The notes: generated by a model not told the origin, from the letters alone. 64,000 nt of DNA from Eutreptiella sp. 'Long Island Sound 2002' (GCA_964036045.1 OZ038381.1:122205843-122269842); one strand, 5' to 3'. Counted from the first letter of the stretch, positions 1-11,577 are shown. Numbers and translations: made by a program.

Positions 1-2
1 GC

Positions 3-644
3 ACTCTCCCATGGTTGAAACATGGCAAAGTGGCCCGGAATGCGAGTGCTATGATGGCTGAGGCGGACGACACAGCGGCCAAGGTGTGCAAAGCACTTCA
101 GGACGAGCATGAGAAGAGGGCCAAGTACTTCAAGCAGGGAAAAGTCCAGAAATATGCTCTCAGAGACACCGTATGGGTGGAGCGGCACCACAAGGATGTC
201 CTGTCCAGGCACTGGCAGGCGTCTTGGTATGTGCCGGGGGTAATCGTTCGGAAGGTCGGGCAGGATGTGTATGCGGTTCGTGTGGGGGATGACAAGATCC
301 TTGACCGCGACCACACCCAGCTTCTTCCCCGAGCACCAGACCCCAGCAGACGTCCCGTCACCTTCGAGTTCACAGCGGGCGATGTGGACTCCGATGACGA
401 GGGTGGGGACGAAGACTTCACCGCCGAGGAGATCCTGATGGACAAGCCAGACCCGGGGACGTCCGGGGGGAGGCTATATAAGGTCCGTTGGAAGGAATTT
501 GCCGCATCCAGAGATTTGTGGGAGCCCACGAGCAGTTTTGTGCCGAGGTATACCACGGTCTGGATGGATTATCCAAAGAAAAAGAACATTTCTTTGGATG
601 TCAAGGACGTGTTGGTCCATTTGGTGGCTGCTAAAGCACCGTAA
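3..644 (+). CDS. Ty3/gypsy chromovirus polyprotein, C-terminal end (integrase tail plus chromodomain), partial
   Basis: The frame is already open at the left edge, so this is the 3' end of a longer gag-pol; the first Met-like codon is not a real start. About residues 40-110 look like the post-integrase SH3-like module of chromoviruses, with a basic stretch (RDTVWVERHHKDVLSRHW) followed by a strand-rich segment ending DRDHTQLLPRAP. After an acidic linker (DVDSDDEGGDED) comes a chromodomain: EEILMDKP, then LYKVRWKEFA and the aromatic box DLWEPTSSF. In chromoviruses this domain steers integration to marked chromatin. The stop falls shortly after it, at the usual end of pol. Integrase core, reverse transcriptase and gag lie outside the window. 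The assignment is firm at family level; whether the element is intact cannot be seen. Confidence 0.85.
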   Translation, partial: TLPWLKHGKVARNASAMMAEADDTAAKVCKALQDEHEKRAKYFKQGKVQKYALRDTVWVERHHKDVLSRHWQASWYVPGVIVRKVGQDVYAVRVGDDKILDRDHTQLLPRAPDPSRRPVTFEFTAGDVDSDDEGGDEDFTAEEILMDKPDPGTSGGRLYKVRWKEFAASRDLWEPTSSFVPRYTTVWMDYPKKKNISLDVKDVLVHLVAAKAP

Positions 645-1204
645 TGGATCCCCCCTGACATTTATATTTGTCTCCGTCCCTGGGAGACGGATGAGGGCGA
701 TAATCCGGAGATTTTTGGGCCTTGATTGGCCATATACCCCCTTCACTCGGTCTCCACATATATATTTCATTGTGGTATACGTATTTAGACATGTCGACGA
801 CGTTTTCTCTATCTTTGATCCCCTTGGTCCATGTGGTAGATGAGGAGGAGACCGGATATGGCGTAGGGCACTGATTATGAGTGTCCTCACCCCTCCCTTG
901 GGGCATGGGGGACGCCTACGACGTATGTGGGGCCTCCATGTGTCCTTGGGACATGGAGGGGGGGGGGTTGGAGCCCATTGGGGTCCTCCTGTCCTCTCTT
1001 CAATGACTTCCGAGCGGATACAACGCTCTGAGAAGGGGGGTGAAGCCGATTCGGACCCCCGTGGCCATCTTCTGGTCACTTGGGGTGTGTATCTATGGGC
1101 CGGCAAGCCGCCATTGGCTGATATTATACTCTCCCATCCACCTGACCTAACCTGATGTGATAGTGTGATAGGCTTGGCCATTCCAGCTATGAGCGGCCAC
1201 ATTC
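645..1204. other. Flank downstream of the chromovirus pol; no gene seen
   Basis: This is probably the 3' untranslated part of the preceding element. A purine run ending in about ten G (near 951-968) followed by TTGG could be a polypurine tract with an LTR start. No second LTR copy is in the window to confirm that. Confidence 0.35.
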
Positions 1205-2010
1205 AATACCGAGGCGCCGCCGGCTGAGATTTATATATCAAAATATCAGGAATCAAAAGGGTTTTTTTATCATAATGTTTCCGTAATTTTTCAGCTATCC
1301 GTTCTGATTGTCAATGTATCGGCGACTGTCAGTTGGCTCGCTAGTTTGCGGTAACGGATTGGTGAACTGTTATTTCCAGATATTTTAGCGGAAACCCCGA
1401 TGAAGGGTCAGATTTCATCAGAAAAGGGTTCGTTGCTTCGGCAATTTTCATGTTGTACACTCGCAAAATTCATCCCATTTTTTCGGACATTCAGAATTGG
1501 ATTTTCGATTTCGAGGTCGCCGCACTGGATATGATGAAATTCGAGTGGTCCTACATGTTCCCCTCTACACGAATCAACATTCCTTTTGTTCCCTCCTTTA
1601 TCTTTCTTGGAGATATAGGCAAAACAAAATTGATTCGTGGGGCCACTTCGAAAAATCGTATCTCCGGCTCACTGCGAGGAATCTCAATTTTGAGACTTAG
1701 AGTGGAATTTGCCTTGGTCTCAACTTAAATTAGGAAGCGTCAAACGCCCTTGGTTTGCACACCTGCCCGTGGTATCAAAGGATCATGGTCAAGAGGGTAG
1801 AAAGTGCTTTACAACTCTTGGACCATGATACCGAATATTTGAATATGGGTTTCGAGTGTACCTCACGAGTGTTGGTGTTGCATGGAAACTTTCCTTGGGT
1901 TCCTACGTATTTGTAAGGTGAACTTATGGCCATGGAGGGTCATGACATACCATGGTGGGAGCCATTTTTGAGGGTATGTGTTATATGCATGGTATGTGCT
2001 TCGCTATGCT
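1205..2010 (+). repeat. Dispersed repeat D1, copy 1
   Basis: It aligns collinearly with the stretch starting at 6222. Shared landmarks are a GAGATTT(A/G)TATATCA box, TACACTCGCAA, TTCGAGTGG, ACGAATCAAC, GGCAAAACAAA and GATCATGGTCAAGAGGGTAG. By eye roughly three bases in four match, with small indels. A short translation is partly kept between copies (IFDF, ALD, FEW, GKTKLIR). The two copies are direct repeats about 5 kb apart, so they could be old LTRs of one non-autonomous element or independent insertions. I do not recognise the family. Confidence 0.7.
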
Positions 2011-4070
2011 CACGCCCATTTTCTATATCTTTGGTTGTAGGAAGATACATGGAGTCGCACGTGGCAAAGGCTTTGCCCATGTCCCAATGGTGTGCTCCAT
2101 AGCACTAGACTAAGTCTACTGCACATATAGTGCATGTGGGAAGGCTTACGGAGCGACCCACAAGCCCCACTATCAATTTTCCCATTTTCATGGTGCATGT
2201 CGAGAGGAGGTTTGAAGGTGTTTGCATGCGTCCATTGGGGGATCCAAGTGGGAGGATGGTTCACCAATAGTTCCAAGCAATAGTGTGTTGAACCATATGT
2301 TGATACCATGGGTGAGCGAACTTATATAGTATTGTGATTACTTTGAATTCGGCAATATTTGCATGTTTTTGACATCATTTTATGCTCATTTTTGTATTTT
2401 ATGTGCTCAACTGGTCGGCTAACAGTAAGGTGCCTAGAGATCTGTGAACTCTGGTATGTTGTTCATCTGTTGGCATATGCTTCGGTAGTGCACCTCACCA
2501 TATGCCGGATCACGTGGTCACTTTGGCGTGGCACACGAGGCCTCAAAAAGATAGGTCTCAAATTCGTGAGTTGACTTGTGAAGCATGGCATGTGTATATC
2601 CGGAGGGGTTTGGGAGCCAATGTTGGAATATTCTTGGGCATAGACCTTCGGTCTATATCACCCTTGTATATTACTTTCCGGATTGACACATGCATGGAGC
2701 ATTTGAATACTTGCCGTATGCATTTTTGAGTATATAATTGAATTTTGGGCACTATGGTGTGATTTGCCTAATTTTGCTATGTTGTGAGGTCATCTTCATG
2801 GGGCAATTCTCCAAGCCCAATCGATGCCAAGTCCAACCAAGGTTATGTCAGGGTAGGGCATGGTCCTGAGTGCCACTCTAGGCCATGACACACCACTTCC
2901 CCTATTGGGCTAGGATTTAGAGGCTTGGGAGTGAACACATTTTTGGGGTTTGTGTAGTGACCTTTGACACATGGCATTTAGCCATCTTATTTGACTTGGT
3001 TCAGGGCATCATGTTGGCAAGTCAAGGGAAGGTCTTGAGTCCAGGGAATGAGGGGTCTATTGCTGTGATTGTGTATGTTTCCACTTTCCCCAATTTTGCT
3101 TTATTTGTGTTCATATGCCAATTTCAGGGCTTCTTTATTGATTTTGGTGCAATTCTATGTACATGCCCAACGCCCGTGTCTCCGTGTGCACCGTGAGACG
3201 ACCGGCGTGTTGAAAGGGGTTGTTGGATGTCAACGCAAGACCTCAAACACCCTTGGAAGCCCTCAGTGTAGATTATCTGGATTTGAGCTATTGTTTTCCC
3301 CTTGTCACTCTCACACACCTTGCTTGCCCCATGGCTTCCTTGTCCTATGCGTGCGGGGATAGTAGCGGGTGTGCTCTTTTGTTGGTGGTGGCGTGGCGGT
3401 TGCGCCCTTTCCCTCGTGCGTTGACCTCGGCTCCCTTTCGTCCTGTGGCTGCGTGGCGTATTGTGTAACATGCTTGGTTCGGCGGCCGGCGTGTTCTCTT
3501 GGCATCTACCCTATGTTGTCTTGTTGTTTTGCTTCGCTTGTTGGTGTTGGGGCGCGCACAAGTCCCCTATTCCTATTGCATGCACTTTGCTAAGTGACTT
3601 GGGGCACGCAACGTTCCGCTGTCCCGTCTTGGCGGCTCTTTTGTGCTAAAAAAAGGGAGGCTGGTGTGTAAGAGCGGTTGTCATGGTTGCCCCGCATTGC
3701 ATCGCAGGACAGGACCGTTAGCCCCCCATGACAACCACTCCCTGGCCGGAGGCCATCATTTTTGCCCTAATCTCGCCTCTAATCATCTTCTTTGTTGTTG
3801 GAGCGCGCACAAGTCCCTAGCGCCTAGGACACGCACTTTGCTAGGTAACTTTGGGCAAGCAAAGCTCAACTTCGTTGCCGTCGCGATTCTGTTGTTCTTC
3901 TTCTTCTGTGAGTGTCCTAAATTTTGCGACCTCGCCAAACGGGGGCGTAAAATATTTTTTGGGGATTTCTGAGGTGCGAAAAATCGATTTTGCGCTTTTT
4001 TTTCTCTGGTTGTGCGTCTTCTTCTTGGTTTTTTCTTTTCTTCTGCTGCGATCGCGCGACGCATCGAGGG
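2011..4070. other. No gene seen; short inverted and direct repeats
   Basis: The left part is AT-rich and the right part CT-rich, with no convincing coding frame. An 11-bp perfect inverted repeat (GGTTGTCATGG at 3676-3686 and its complement at 3726-3736) could form a hairpin with a loop of about 40 bases. A block with GCGCGCACAAGTCCC and GCACTTTGCTA occurs near 3550 and again near 3810, which is a local direct duplication of about 80 bp. Weak similarity to the sequence after D1 copy 2 is possible but not clear. Confidence 0.4.
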
Positions 4071-4074
4071 GCAG

Positions 4075-4790
4075 AACGAGCCGCTCTACCCACTGGCTGT
4101 GGGTGCGGGGGGTGCGGGCGTGGGGACCCGTCACCAACCCCACTGCGCGCGCTCTTGCGTGCTGGCTCGGCGCGCTGTGGGGGCGGCACGAGGGCGCCCG
4201 GGCGGGGCGCCTCCTGCCTCGGTGTGGCCCGTCCGGGGTCGGGCGCTCTCCCACCCCCGACCACTCGTCCTTTCGAGCGTGCGGCAGGGGCCCACTACCC
4301 ACTGGCTGTGAATGCGGGGGGTGCCGGCCTGGGGACCCGTCACCAACCCCACAGCGCGCGCTCTTGGGAGCTGGCTTTGCGCGTTGTGGGTACGGCATGA
4401 GGGTGCCTGGGGGGGGCGCCTCTTGCCTGGGTGTGGGGGGTCCGGGGTCGGGCGCTCTCCCACCCCCGACTACTCGTCCTTTCGGGCGTGCGGCCGGGGA
4501 CCACTACCCACTGGCTGTGGGTGCGGGGGCTGCGGGTGTGGGGACCCGTCACCAACCCCACAGCGCGCGCTCTTGTGAGCTGGCCCTGCGCGCTGTGGGG
4601 GCGGCACGAGGGCGCCCGGAGGGGACGCCTCTTGCCTGGGTGTGGGGCGCGCGGGGTCAGGTGAACTCCCACCCCCGACCACTCGTCCTTTCGGGCGTGC
4701 AGCCGGGGCCCACTACCCACTGGCTGTGGGTGCGGGGGCTGCGGGCGTGGAGACCCGTCACCAACCCCACAGCACGTGCTCTTGTCCCTC
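4075..4790 (+). repeat. 209-bp tandem satellite, about 3.4 copies
   Basis: The landmark CCCACTGGCTGTG recurs at 4089, 4298, 4507 and 4716, exactly 209 bp apart each time. Units are GC-rich, and each contains a CCGTCACCAACCCCAC box, an alternating CGCGCGCTCTTG box and CACCCCCGACCACTCGTCC. Because the repeat lacks stops in several frames, long artefactual reading frames run through it on both strands. The same unit, diverged and 3-5 bp longer, makes up the large array at 44.6-47.4 kb. Confidence 0.93.
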
Positions 4791-5914
4791 GCCATTCCTG
4801 GCCGAGGGTCCTTCTCTCTTCTGTCCCCCCATTACCTGGCTCGGGCGTGTTGCCCTGTGTGTGTTCTGCGCCCTCGGTTATGCAGGGTGGGCTGCCCATT
4901 TGATCACCTGCGTTTTTGCACGACAACACACCGGTTTTCGTTCTTTTTTCCGCGGCTGTGGCCTAGCAGAGACGCCACTACACGTACCCCTGCTAGGGCT
5001 TGGAGGGGTGTTGTGCTTTGCTGTCATGCCCCGCATGCGTACTTGGTGTCCATGATGATGTCACCCCTCCGTTTTGGGGGGGATGGCACTCCATTTGTTG
5101 TTCCCTCACGTTTCCTGGCTCAGGCATCTTGCCGTTCCTGTGACTCCACCCTTGGTTTTGCTTGGTGGGCAGCCCCGGGTGCACCCCTTCCCCCTACGTG
5201 TCCCCAAGGAGCGGTCACTCGGGTGGTGTGCCCTCCGGGCCCCCCCGTTTACGAGGACAGTTGCACCGCCGCCCGGACCACTGGCCCGGGTGGACCCCGG
5301 GGCAGGGAAGCGCTTGGCGCGCCCCGGGGCCCCTCCAACCGCCCGCCCCGTCACCGTGGGAGGCAGGTCCAGCCTAGAGCAGCACCACCCGTGCCAGTGC
5401 AATCAGGGAGTGCGGACCGCCCCCAGTCGTGTGTGGAGCTTGGCCACCCCCTGCCATCGGCAGTAGTGGGCGACCAGCGGCATGTCGGTAGACCTGGAGG
5501 TGGCGTGTCCAGGCCGACAGCTCCCCCGGTGGGCTCAGTGTCAGGCTCCCCCAGCCTCCCCACCGGGGCCTGGAGCACCAGGCGACACACTTCCCCACAC
5601 ACACAGGCACGGCGGCATCTCCCTCCCGCGTGTGCCACCGCGGGGTACGGGGGCGGTCATCAGTCCGGTAGGCCTTGAGACCGGACAACCGTGAACCCGC
5701 CGGACCAGTTGTGACGCGCAAGGAAGAGCGATGTCCGTGGTCCCGGAGGTCCGGATGAGGCCTTGACCCAACCCAACCCAACCCAACCCCCTACGTGTCC
5801 CACCTGCAGTAGGAGTGAGTCATGCTTGGTGGGTGTGCGGAGAGGCGTAGCTACCAGCACTCACGTCTGGCCTGCTATACCCGGATTACCGGGGGGGCCC
5901 TCTGCGCGGGCAGG
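4791..5914. other. GC-rich spacer; no gene supported
   Basis: Several frames stay open because of the base composition, but none shows a recognisable domain. Near 4830 and 5110 there are related CCTGGCTC-containing segments, suggesting an old local duplication. A pentamer tract of about four to five CCCAA units lies at 5767-5790; it could be a microsatellite or the tail of a retroelement. Confidence 0.4.
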
Positions 5915-6110
5915 TCGCCGACCCGGATGATCCAGTCCGGGGCGCCAGGCCACCTCTTGTCCCTGGATGATCCCATCCGGGGGGCGGCGGCTCTTGCTGC
6001 TTGATCCGCCCCGGATGTTCCAGCCCGGGGCGTCAGGTCTTTTTTCACCGGATGATGCTCCTGTCGTGCTTTGGCCGCTCCTCCTTGTTTTGTTCAGGAT
6101 GATCCTGTCC
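5915..6110. repeat. Hairpin-bearing CCGGAT module array, cluster 1
   Basis: Degenerate modules of about 45-50 bp occur around CCGGATGATCCAGTCCGG, whose ends CCGGA and TCCGG are complementary. Modules are separated by GGCGGCGGCTC(T/C)TGCTGCTTG-type spacers. Related clusters lie at 9.6 kb and 11.1 kb. The module order and the trailing TTTTGGCCGCTCCT segment are shared with cluster 3. No protein is supported here. Confidence 0.75.
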
Positions 6111-6221
6111 CGGGCACTACTGAAGCGGTACCCAGAACCCCATGGCCAGGTTACGGCATACAACCGGTCTCCGGTCCACTAACCCCATGTACGGCGTGTT
6201 CTGTGCCGTGAAGCCCCGCAT

Positions 6222-7010
6222 CGGCAACCGATGCACCGCCAGCGGAGATTTGTATATCAGAATATCAGGAATCAACAGGGTTTTATTTTCATATTGTTTC
6301 CGTCAATTTTTACGCTTCCGTTCTGATACTCACTGTTTTGACTGCTGGCGGTTGGATCGCGACTTTACCGTAACCGCCAGTTTAACTGTTTATAATGGAA
6401 ATTTTAACGCAATCCGTCACGAAGGCTCCAAAGCCTTCAGGAACTGCATGGACGCTTCCGCAATTTTCACATCTTACACTCGCAACCTTAATCCGAATTT
6501 TTCAGGATGTCGAAATCGAATTTTCGACTTCGACATCCCCGCACTTGATTTGACCTCTTTCGAGTGGACCTACGTGCTTCCCTATGCACGAATCAACTTC
6601 CCTTTTAACTTGCCCTCCATTTGACTCAGAGATATGGGCAAAACAAAGTTGATTCGTGAGGCCACTTGTGAGGGTCATATCTCGTGCCGCTTGCGAGTAT
6701 TGACGATAAGGAAACGTGGGATGTATTCACAATACTCCCGACGTAATTTAGGAAGCATTATATGCCTTGCGTCTCCACACGTGCGCGCTAGTGTAATGGA
6801 TCATGGTCAAGAGGGTAGAGTTTGCGTTACAACTCATTGGCCATGATATTGCGTGCGTTAAGATAACTTTCGAGTGTAGCGCGCAAGTGTTGGTGTTGCA
6901 TAGGAACTCTCCTTGAGTTCCTATGAGCGATTGACACAAAGTTATGCCCTTGGAGGGGCATGACATATCGTGGTGGGAGCTACCTTTTTGGGCAATATGT
7001 GGTATGTGCC
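6222..7010 (+). repeat. Dispersed repeat D1, copy 2
   Basis: This is the partner of the copy starting at 1205, in the same orientation. Shared boxes occur in the same order, including TATATCAGAATATCAGGAATCAACAG, TTTCGAGTGGAC and GGATCATGGTCAAGAGGGTAG. The open frame seen in copy 1 is broken here by a TGA just before GGCAAAACAAAG, so a protein is unlikely to be made. Similarity fades to the right. Confidence 0.7.
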
Positions 7011-9059
7011 ATGTGTTGTGTTGCGTGCCCATTTGGCGGGTCCATTACTCCAAGCCAAGCCCGCCAATGGACCTCATATTGTGCAAGCTCATTCTCCATA
7101 CTCCCTACGGTCAATTGCAAGCCTAACCTTCGTGAAGGGAAGCTTGTATGGTAATCCCGAAGCGATGCGTTGGGAGCAAGGTGTGTGTTTTGCAATTTTC
7201 CATATTTTCATGTGCCCACTTGGGAAGTAGCGCTCGTAACCTTTCAAGGCGCCCCAAGTGGAGCACATACGTGGGATCGAAGGTCATTGGTGTCAAGTCA
7301 TTGTGTTTAGAAGGATTAAGTGATTGCACGATCCAAGCCGAAGATATTATAATATAATTATGCACCTTTCAAGGCACTTTTGTGTGTGCTTGTGCCAATT
7401 TTGCCATTTTTGGCCCGTCATGATGTCAAGTGGCGACCGTGTATCTCAACGTTGCGCTCAATTGACATCATGACCCAAGTATGATATGAGGGTACATACT
7501 TCGGTGCCCAACATATCTTGGACCCGGCGGATAACTCCTCTTAGGCTTGGCATACCGTGGCCGCCATGTTGGCGATTTGGGACTATCCCAAATCATGGGC
7601 TCACTTGGCGACCCTGCCATTCCCAATATCGGAGGAGTTGGGCGACGCCCAAAAGATATGTTGGACCAATATGACTTGATACCAATCCTATGGCACACTC
7701 CGGTCCGAGTGGGGCATGTGCCTCATTTGCCCCAACCATGAGTGTGCGCATTTTTGGCCATTTTGAGCAATTTTCCACTTTTGCTGCCCGCCGTGCACTA
7801 TGTTCTAACCCTCGTGCACGCCGGACGCATGGACCAATGGACCATATATGACATGGGTGTTATGGGTAATGGTCCCCATGGTCCACATACCACGTGGGCG
7901 AAGCGGAGCCACCTTCGTTAAGGCGCTAGCCCAAAGTGAGTGTGGGCAATTTTGCAATTTTGACATTTGTGGACCCAATTGGGATCGTCACCACGCCGAG
8001 TGGCATGGAGATCTTTGAGAGCCAAGGGCATGGGAGTCTCCATTGGACTCCCGGTGGATCGCGTGTGGGATGGCGGATCGGATCTCCAAGCCGGCGTGGA
8101 GATATGCTATTGGGGGCACACCGAATTTTGGCTCATTTCAAGCAGCCAAAATGACCCCATTTTGGGACCCAAATTTCCCCCTTCCGTGTGGTCAATTGGC
8201 GGCCCCATTTCTCTAAGTCCATAGGGAGCCCGGACCTAAATCCAAGTTGTACACTCAGATATAGGTCCTAGGTCCTGCCTCCTACCCTGTGAGCCATTGG
8301 CCTTACCTTGGCCGGGCGAGCCACGCGTGGGAATGACGCCAATTTTGGTGATTTTGGCATCATGACCCCACCTGACTCATCCGTGTTGCCCTGATGCCGG
8401 GACCTCAGAGGGAACCAGGTTGGGTGAGGGCTCCAGGAAGTTCGTACTCGAAGGGCATAGGGTCAGTTGCCTCGTCCCTACCTCTGGCGGGTCCGGACGA
8501 GGGGTCAATTTTGGAGTTTTTCAAGCCAATATCAGTTTGGGCTGAAACAGCCCATTTTCAGCTACCAACTCCTGGGTGATAATGGCGGGGCCATATCTCT
8601 TGCTCAGAGAGGAGTTGGGACCTGCCGTTAAGGGAGCATAGGGAGCTACTGTTGGTTGGCCTTGGAGCGCCTTGGTTTCCAGGAACTCGCCTGTGGCTGG
8701 GCGGAACATCTCCCTTTTGTGCAGGGTTTCAGGGTCCGGACTGAGCAGGGCATGGGTTGTGTTTGAGCCCCCGCCCCCACCAGCCACTGAGAGGGTCGGA
8801 CCTGGGATTGGGATATGAGTTGGGACTGAGTGTCTATTGTCCTGTGATACCCTTACCCCAGTCCAGTCTTAACCCCATGTGTACATATCCTGATGTGTTG
8901 TTCTACATACTTTTGTTCCCTCTTTGCAGAGTGGCAAGGATTCTGAAACGCTTTGTCACATGACATGAGCGCATTGATGCCCTTGTGAGCGTAGTGCTTT
9001 GCCTGCCTGCTCACTTGCGCGTGTCCCGCAGCGTCCCGTGGCCGGCCCCCCACGGGAAC
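7011..9059. other. No gene seen
   Basis: This is a mixed-composition stretch rich in short motifs such as CAATTTT, CATTTTGG and GGCATGT, which also pepper the sequence after D1 copy 1, so it may be a highly diverged repeat body. All reading frames are short and none has a recognisable domain. Confidence 0.4.
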
Positions 9060-9500
9060 GCGTCACTACATGGTCTCGTCACAGCTTTGCTGCATCTCCA
9101 CGGGCTCCTTGTCTTGGCTGTTTTACGGCTTCCCCCCTGGTCACGTCCTCTCGGCTGTTGTTCGGCTTCACCGCGGCCTTGTCCACTTGTTATCCTCACT
9201 GCATCACCATGGCCTTGTCCTCTGCATGGTTGCCCTGCCTCTCCTCGGCCTCGTCCTCATCCGCGCTTCTCTGCCTCACCACAGCCTTGTCCTCTTTGCT
9301 GCATCTCAGCATCACCGCGGCCAATCCATTGGGCTGTTTCTCTGCTTCACCTCAGCCCCTTCTCTATTATTGCTGTACTGCGTCTCCTCAGCCTCCGCCG
9401 CATCTTTGCATCACTGCTTCCCCATGGCGTTGTCCTCTGCGTTGCCTCTGGTCATGACTCCTTCGCTGCCCCACCTTGGCCTCGGCCTCTAGTTTCTTTC
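9060..9500 (+). repeat. Degenerate C/T-rich minisatellite
   Basis: Irregular units of about 40-50 bp are built on CTCAC(C)ACGGCCTTGTCC and CTGCATCAC-like phrases. A 192-residue open frame of repeated HGLVLF/SASPRP phrases crosses it, but this is what a stop-poor repeat produces, and there is no domain evidence for a gene. Confidence 0.55.
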
Positions 9501-9599
9501 GCCTCTGGCCAGCACTTTCCCTTGCACGCTCCAGCCTGGGGGCTGGGGACTCCTTTCGCTTGATGCGCCCCTGGCAATCCTGCCCAGGGCGACAGGCCT

Positions 9600-9725
9600 C
9601 CTTTCCCCGGATGATCCAGTCCTGTTGGTTGCGGCGGCTCCGTGTTGTTGTTCTGCCCCTGATGATCCAGTCCGGGGTGCGCCGCGTCCTGCTGCTTGAG
9701 GTTTGAGGTTTGAGGTTTGATGGTG
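9600..9725. repeat. CCGGAT module array, cluster 2, ending in three TTTGAGG heptamers
   Basis: Two modules (GGATGATCCAGTCC, CTGATGATCCAGTCCGGGG) are followed by GAGGTTTGAGGTTTGAGG and then GCGGGTACTAGACGCCTTTCGGCC. The heptamer run plus that box recurs at about 43.77-43.81 kb at the end of L copy A. The heptamer is not the plant telomere repeat. Confidence 0.65.
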
Positions 9726-9784
9726 CGGGTACTAGACGCCTTTCGGCCCCTTTCGGCCACACGACACCATATTTCACGAATCAG

Positions 9785-10268
9785 GATCCATCCAGTATTT
9801 ATAATACTTTGGATTGCCTCCAAAGTCTTTGAAAAAATCGCACGTAGAGCATCCATGTCGTGCTCACTTGTGAGGGCGACAACGATGGTCCAATTATAAG
9901 CTAGGGTGCGCGCCTTCTGACCATGGCTGGCAAACCCAATGGCCAATTGCACCCAGGGGCGAGATCCACAAGGGAATCCGTCACCCCGAACGATCAAAAC
10001 ATATGGTCGTTCCCCATCCAAAAGCGGGAATGACATTGTATCAAGTATATCCTCTTGAGTTGAGATATACTTAAAAAACTCATCAAGATCCCAACGGACA
10101 CCTACCTTCCCATTGTAATCGCTTGGGACTAGGATTTGCTTGCTCCCAAGCTTCCGGCAAGCAATCTTGAAAGCCTCAAACGATGGAAAGGGCCGCTCCC
10201 GATTAGCGGGGAGGCGCCCCTTCCCATCATTGCGAAGCTTGGATACCCAACGGATAAGGTTCTTGTAT
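9785..10268 (-). CDS. Putative exon of an unrecognised gene (downstream exon)
   Basis: On the minus strand a coherent frame begins directly after a good acceptor (pyrimidine-rich stretch ending CCCTTTCTAG) and runs about 160 residues. Phrases such as KIACRKLGSKQILVPSDYNG, VLIVRGDGFPCGSRPW and TLAYNWTIVVAL alternate hydrophobic strands and polar turns like a folded domain. I do not recognise the family. The GDGFP strand-turn followed by a region ending in a helix recalls uncharacterised eukaryotic repeat-associated proteins, but that is only an impression. Joined to the exon at 10588-10803, the codon phase is kept across the intron. The 3' end is unclear, because the frame runs into module cluster 2. 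Confidence 0.45.
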
Positions 10269-10587
10269 CTAGAAAGGGAGAGGCATATATTGGTAGTTGC
10301 ACAGGTGCAACCGTGTGCAAACGGTGCAATAAACTACTTGCACACATGTTTGCACAAAGCGTAACGTTGCCATCATCGCACTATTTTTATGAATGTGGTG
10401 TTATACGATGTCCTAGTGTGCAAGTTAGAGTATGTAGGTATCCCGAATGGAGTGAATGACGACATTAGACGATGTATGAGAATGATATGGCTTCGAAAGT
10501 GTGCAAGTGGTCACTTGCACACCACAAGGAGCGGTTGCACAATGCATCAATAACGCAAAAAAAAAGCGACATAGCAAGAAACATCAC

Positions 10588-10803
10588 CTTTTTTTTGGCA
10601 TTTCAAGCTCCAAAACGAGGCGGACAGCCTCGGTAGGTGTGTAAACCTGCCAAATGGCGTCCTTTGCGCGTCTCTTGTATCGTTTTTGCTTATTGATGCG
10701 TGCATTGAGGCGATCCAATAGGGCGGTACCCGGTGCCGTTGCGGTAAATAGTCCCACAAGGTCATCCATCAAGTCCTCGCTGCTAAAAGTACCGTAGGTA
10801 GTT
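10588..10803 (-). CDS. Putative exon of the same unrecognised gene (upstream exon)
   Basis: The exon follows an acceptor-like CCCAGTTTTTTAG and ends at an AAG|GTGATG donor, giving 72 residues that are charged and helix-prone, including SSEDLMDDLVGLF, LLDRLNARINKQKRYKRR and LVLELEMPKK. The donor leaves two bases of a codon, and the acceptor at 10268 supplies the third, so reading continues without a shift across a 319-bp intron. That phase match is the main support. Both flanking introns are full of GTGCAA/TTGCAC motifs. The function is unknown. Confidence 0.45.
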
Positions 10804-11054
10804 CTAAAAAACTGGGAAACAGCATTTCCTTGCAAAACCATTGCAAATCTGGCAAATGTCTAGTAAACTTCTCGTGAAATTTAAGATGCGACAAAGATGG
10901 CGGCAGTCGCGACGGCGGCGCCAGCGCGGTTGCACAGGGATTGCACTGTGCAACTGCAGTGCAATTCTGTGCAACTGGCAGAAATTTAGTGCAACTGCGT
11001 GCAAACATCAATTTTTCGTTGCAACTCTACCTGGGCAAAACGGGTTCCTAGGGT

Positions 11055-11375
11055 GCTGCTTGATCCTACCCGGGTGATCCAGTCCGGGGCCCGAGGCCGC
11101 CGCTTGTCCCCGGTTCATCCTGTCCGGGGCAGTTGGCTCCTCCTGCTTGTTCTGCCCCCGATGATCAAGTCCAGCGTGACTTGCCGCCTCTTCTCCCCGG
11201 CCCGGTTGACCCAGTGCTGGGGGCGGCGGCTCCTGCTGCTTGTTCCGCCCCGGATGTTCCAGTCCGGGGGGCGACGGCTTTTGCTGCTTGTTATGCCCGG
11301 GATGTTCCAGTCCGCGGCGTCCGGTCTCATTGCTCCGCCAACGTTTTGTTTTGGCCGCTCCTTCCTGTTTCCTGT
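11055..11375. repeat. CCGGAT module array, cluster 3 (longest)
   Basis: About six modules occur, including GATCCAGTCCGGGG, GGATGTTCCAGTCCGGGG and GGATGTTCCAGTCCGCGG, with intervening GGCGGCGGCTCCTGCTGCTTGTTC spacers of about 48 bp. It ends, like cluster 1, in TTTTGGCCGCTCCT. It lies between exon-like segments on the minus strand, perhaps as intronic or inserted DNA. Confidence 0.75.
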
Positions 11376-11577
11376 CCATGGGCGAGCCATATCCTGAACC
11401 TGATTCCACGAGAGGATACCCCTTGACAAGTTGGACCGAAAGCAAACCATTAGTCTACACTCTTCCCTGGTTCAACCTGATTGCAAAGGATGGACCTACT
11501 TCTTGGAAAGGCATACGGTTGGGGAGATACCGCAATCAAATGGACACAAAGTGCAAAAGATGCTCAAAAACGTTCAC

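Noticed and set aside
4131-4903. Gly/Arg/Pro-rich proteins of 100-350 residues
   Set aside because: They are shadows of the 209-bp satellite and GC-rich flank, open on both strands.
8985-9563. A 192-residue protein with repeated leucine- and histidine-rich phrases
   Set aside because: It is a degenerate minisatellite translation with no domain; an opposite-strand frame is also open.
9700-9725. An interstitial telomere repeat
   Set aside because: The heptamer is TTTGAGG, only three units, and the same junction recurs at 43.77 kb as part of a dispersed repeat; plant-type telomeres are TTTAGGG.
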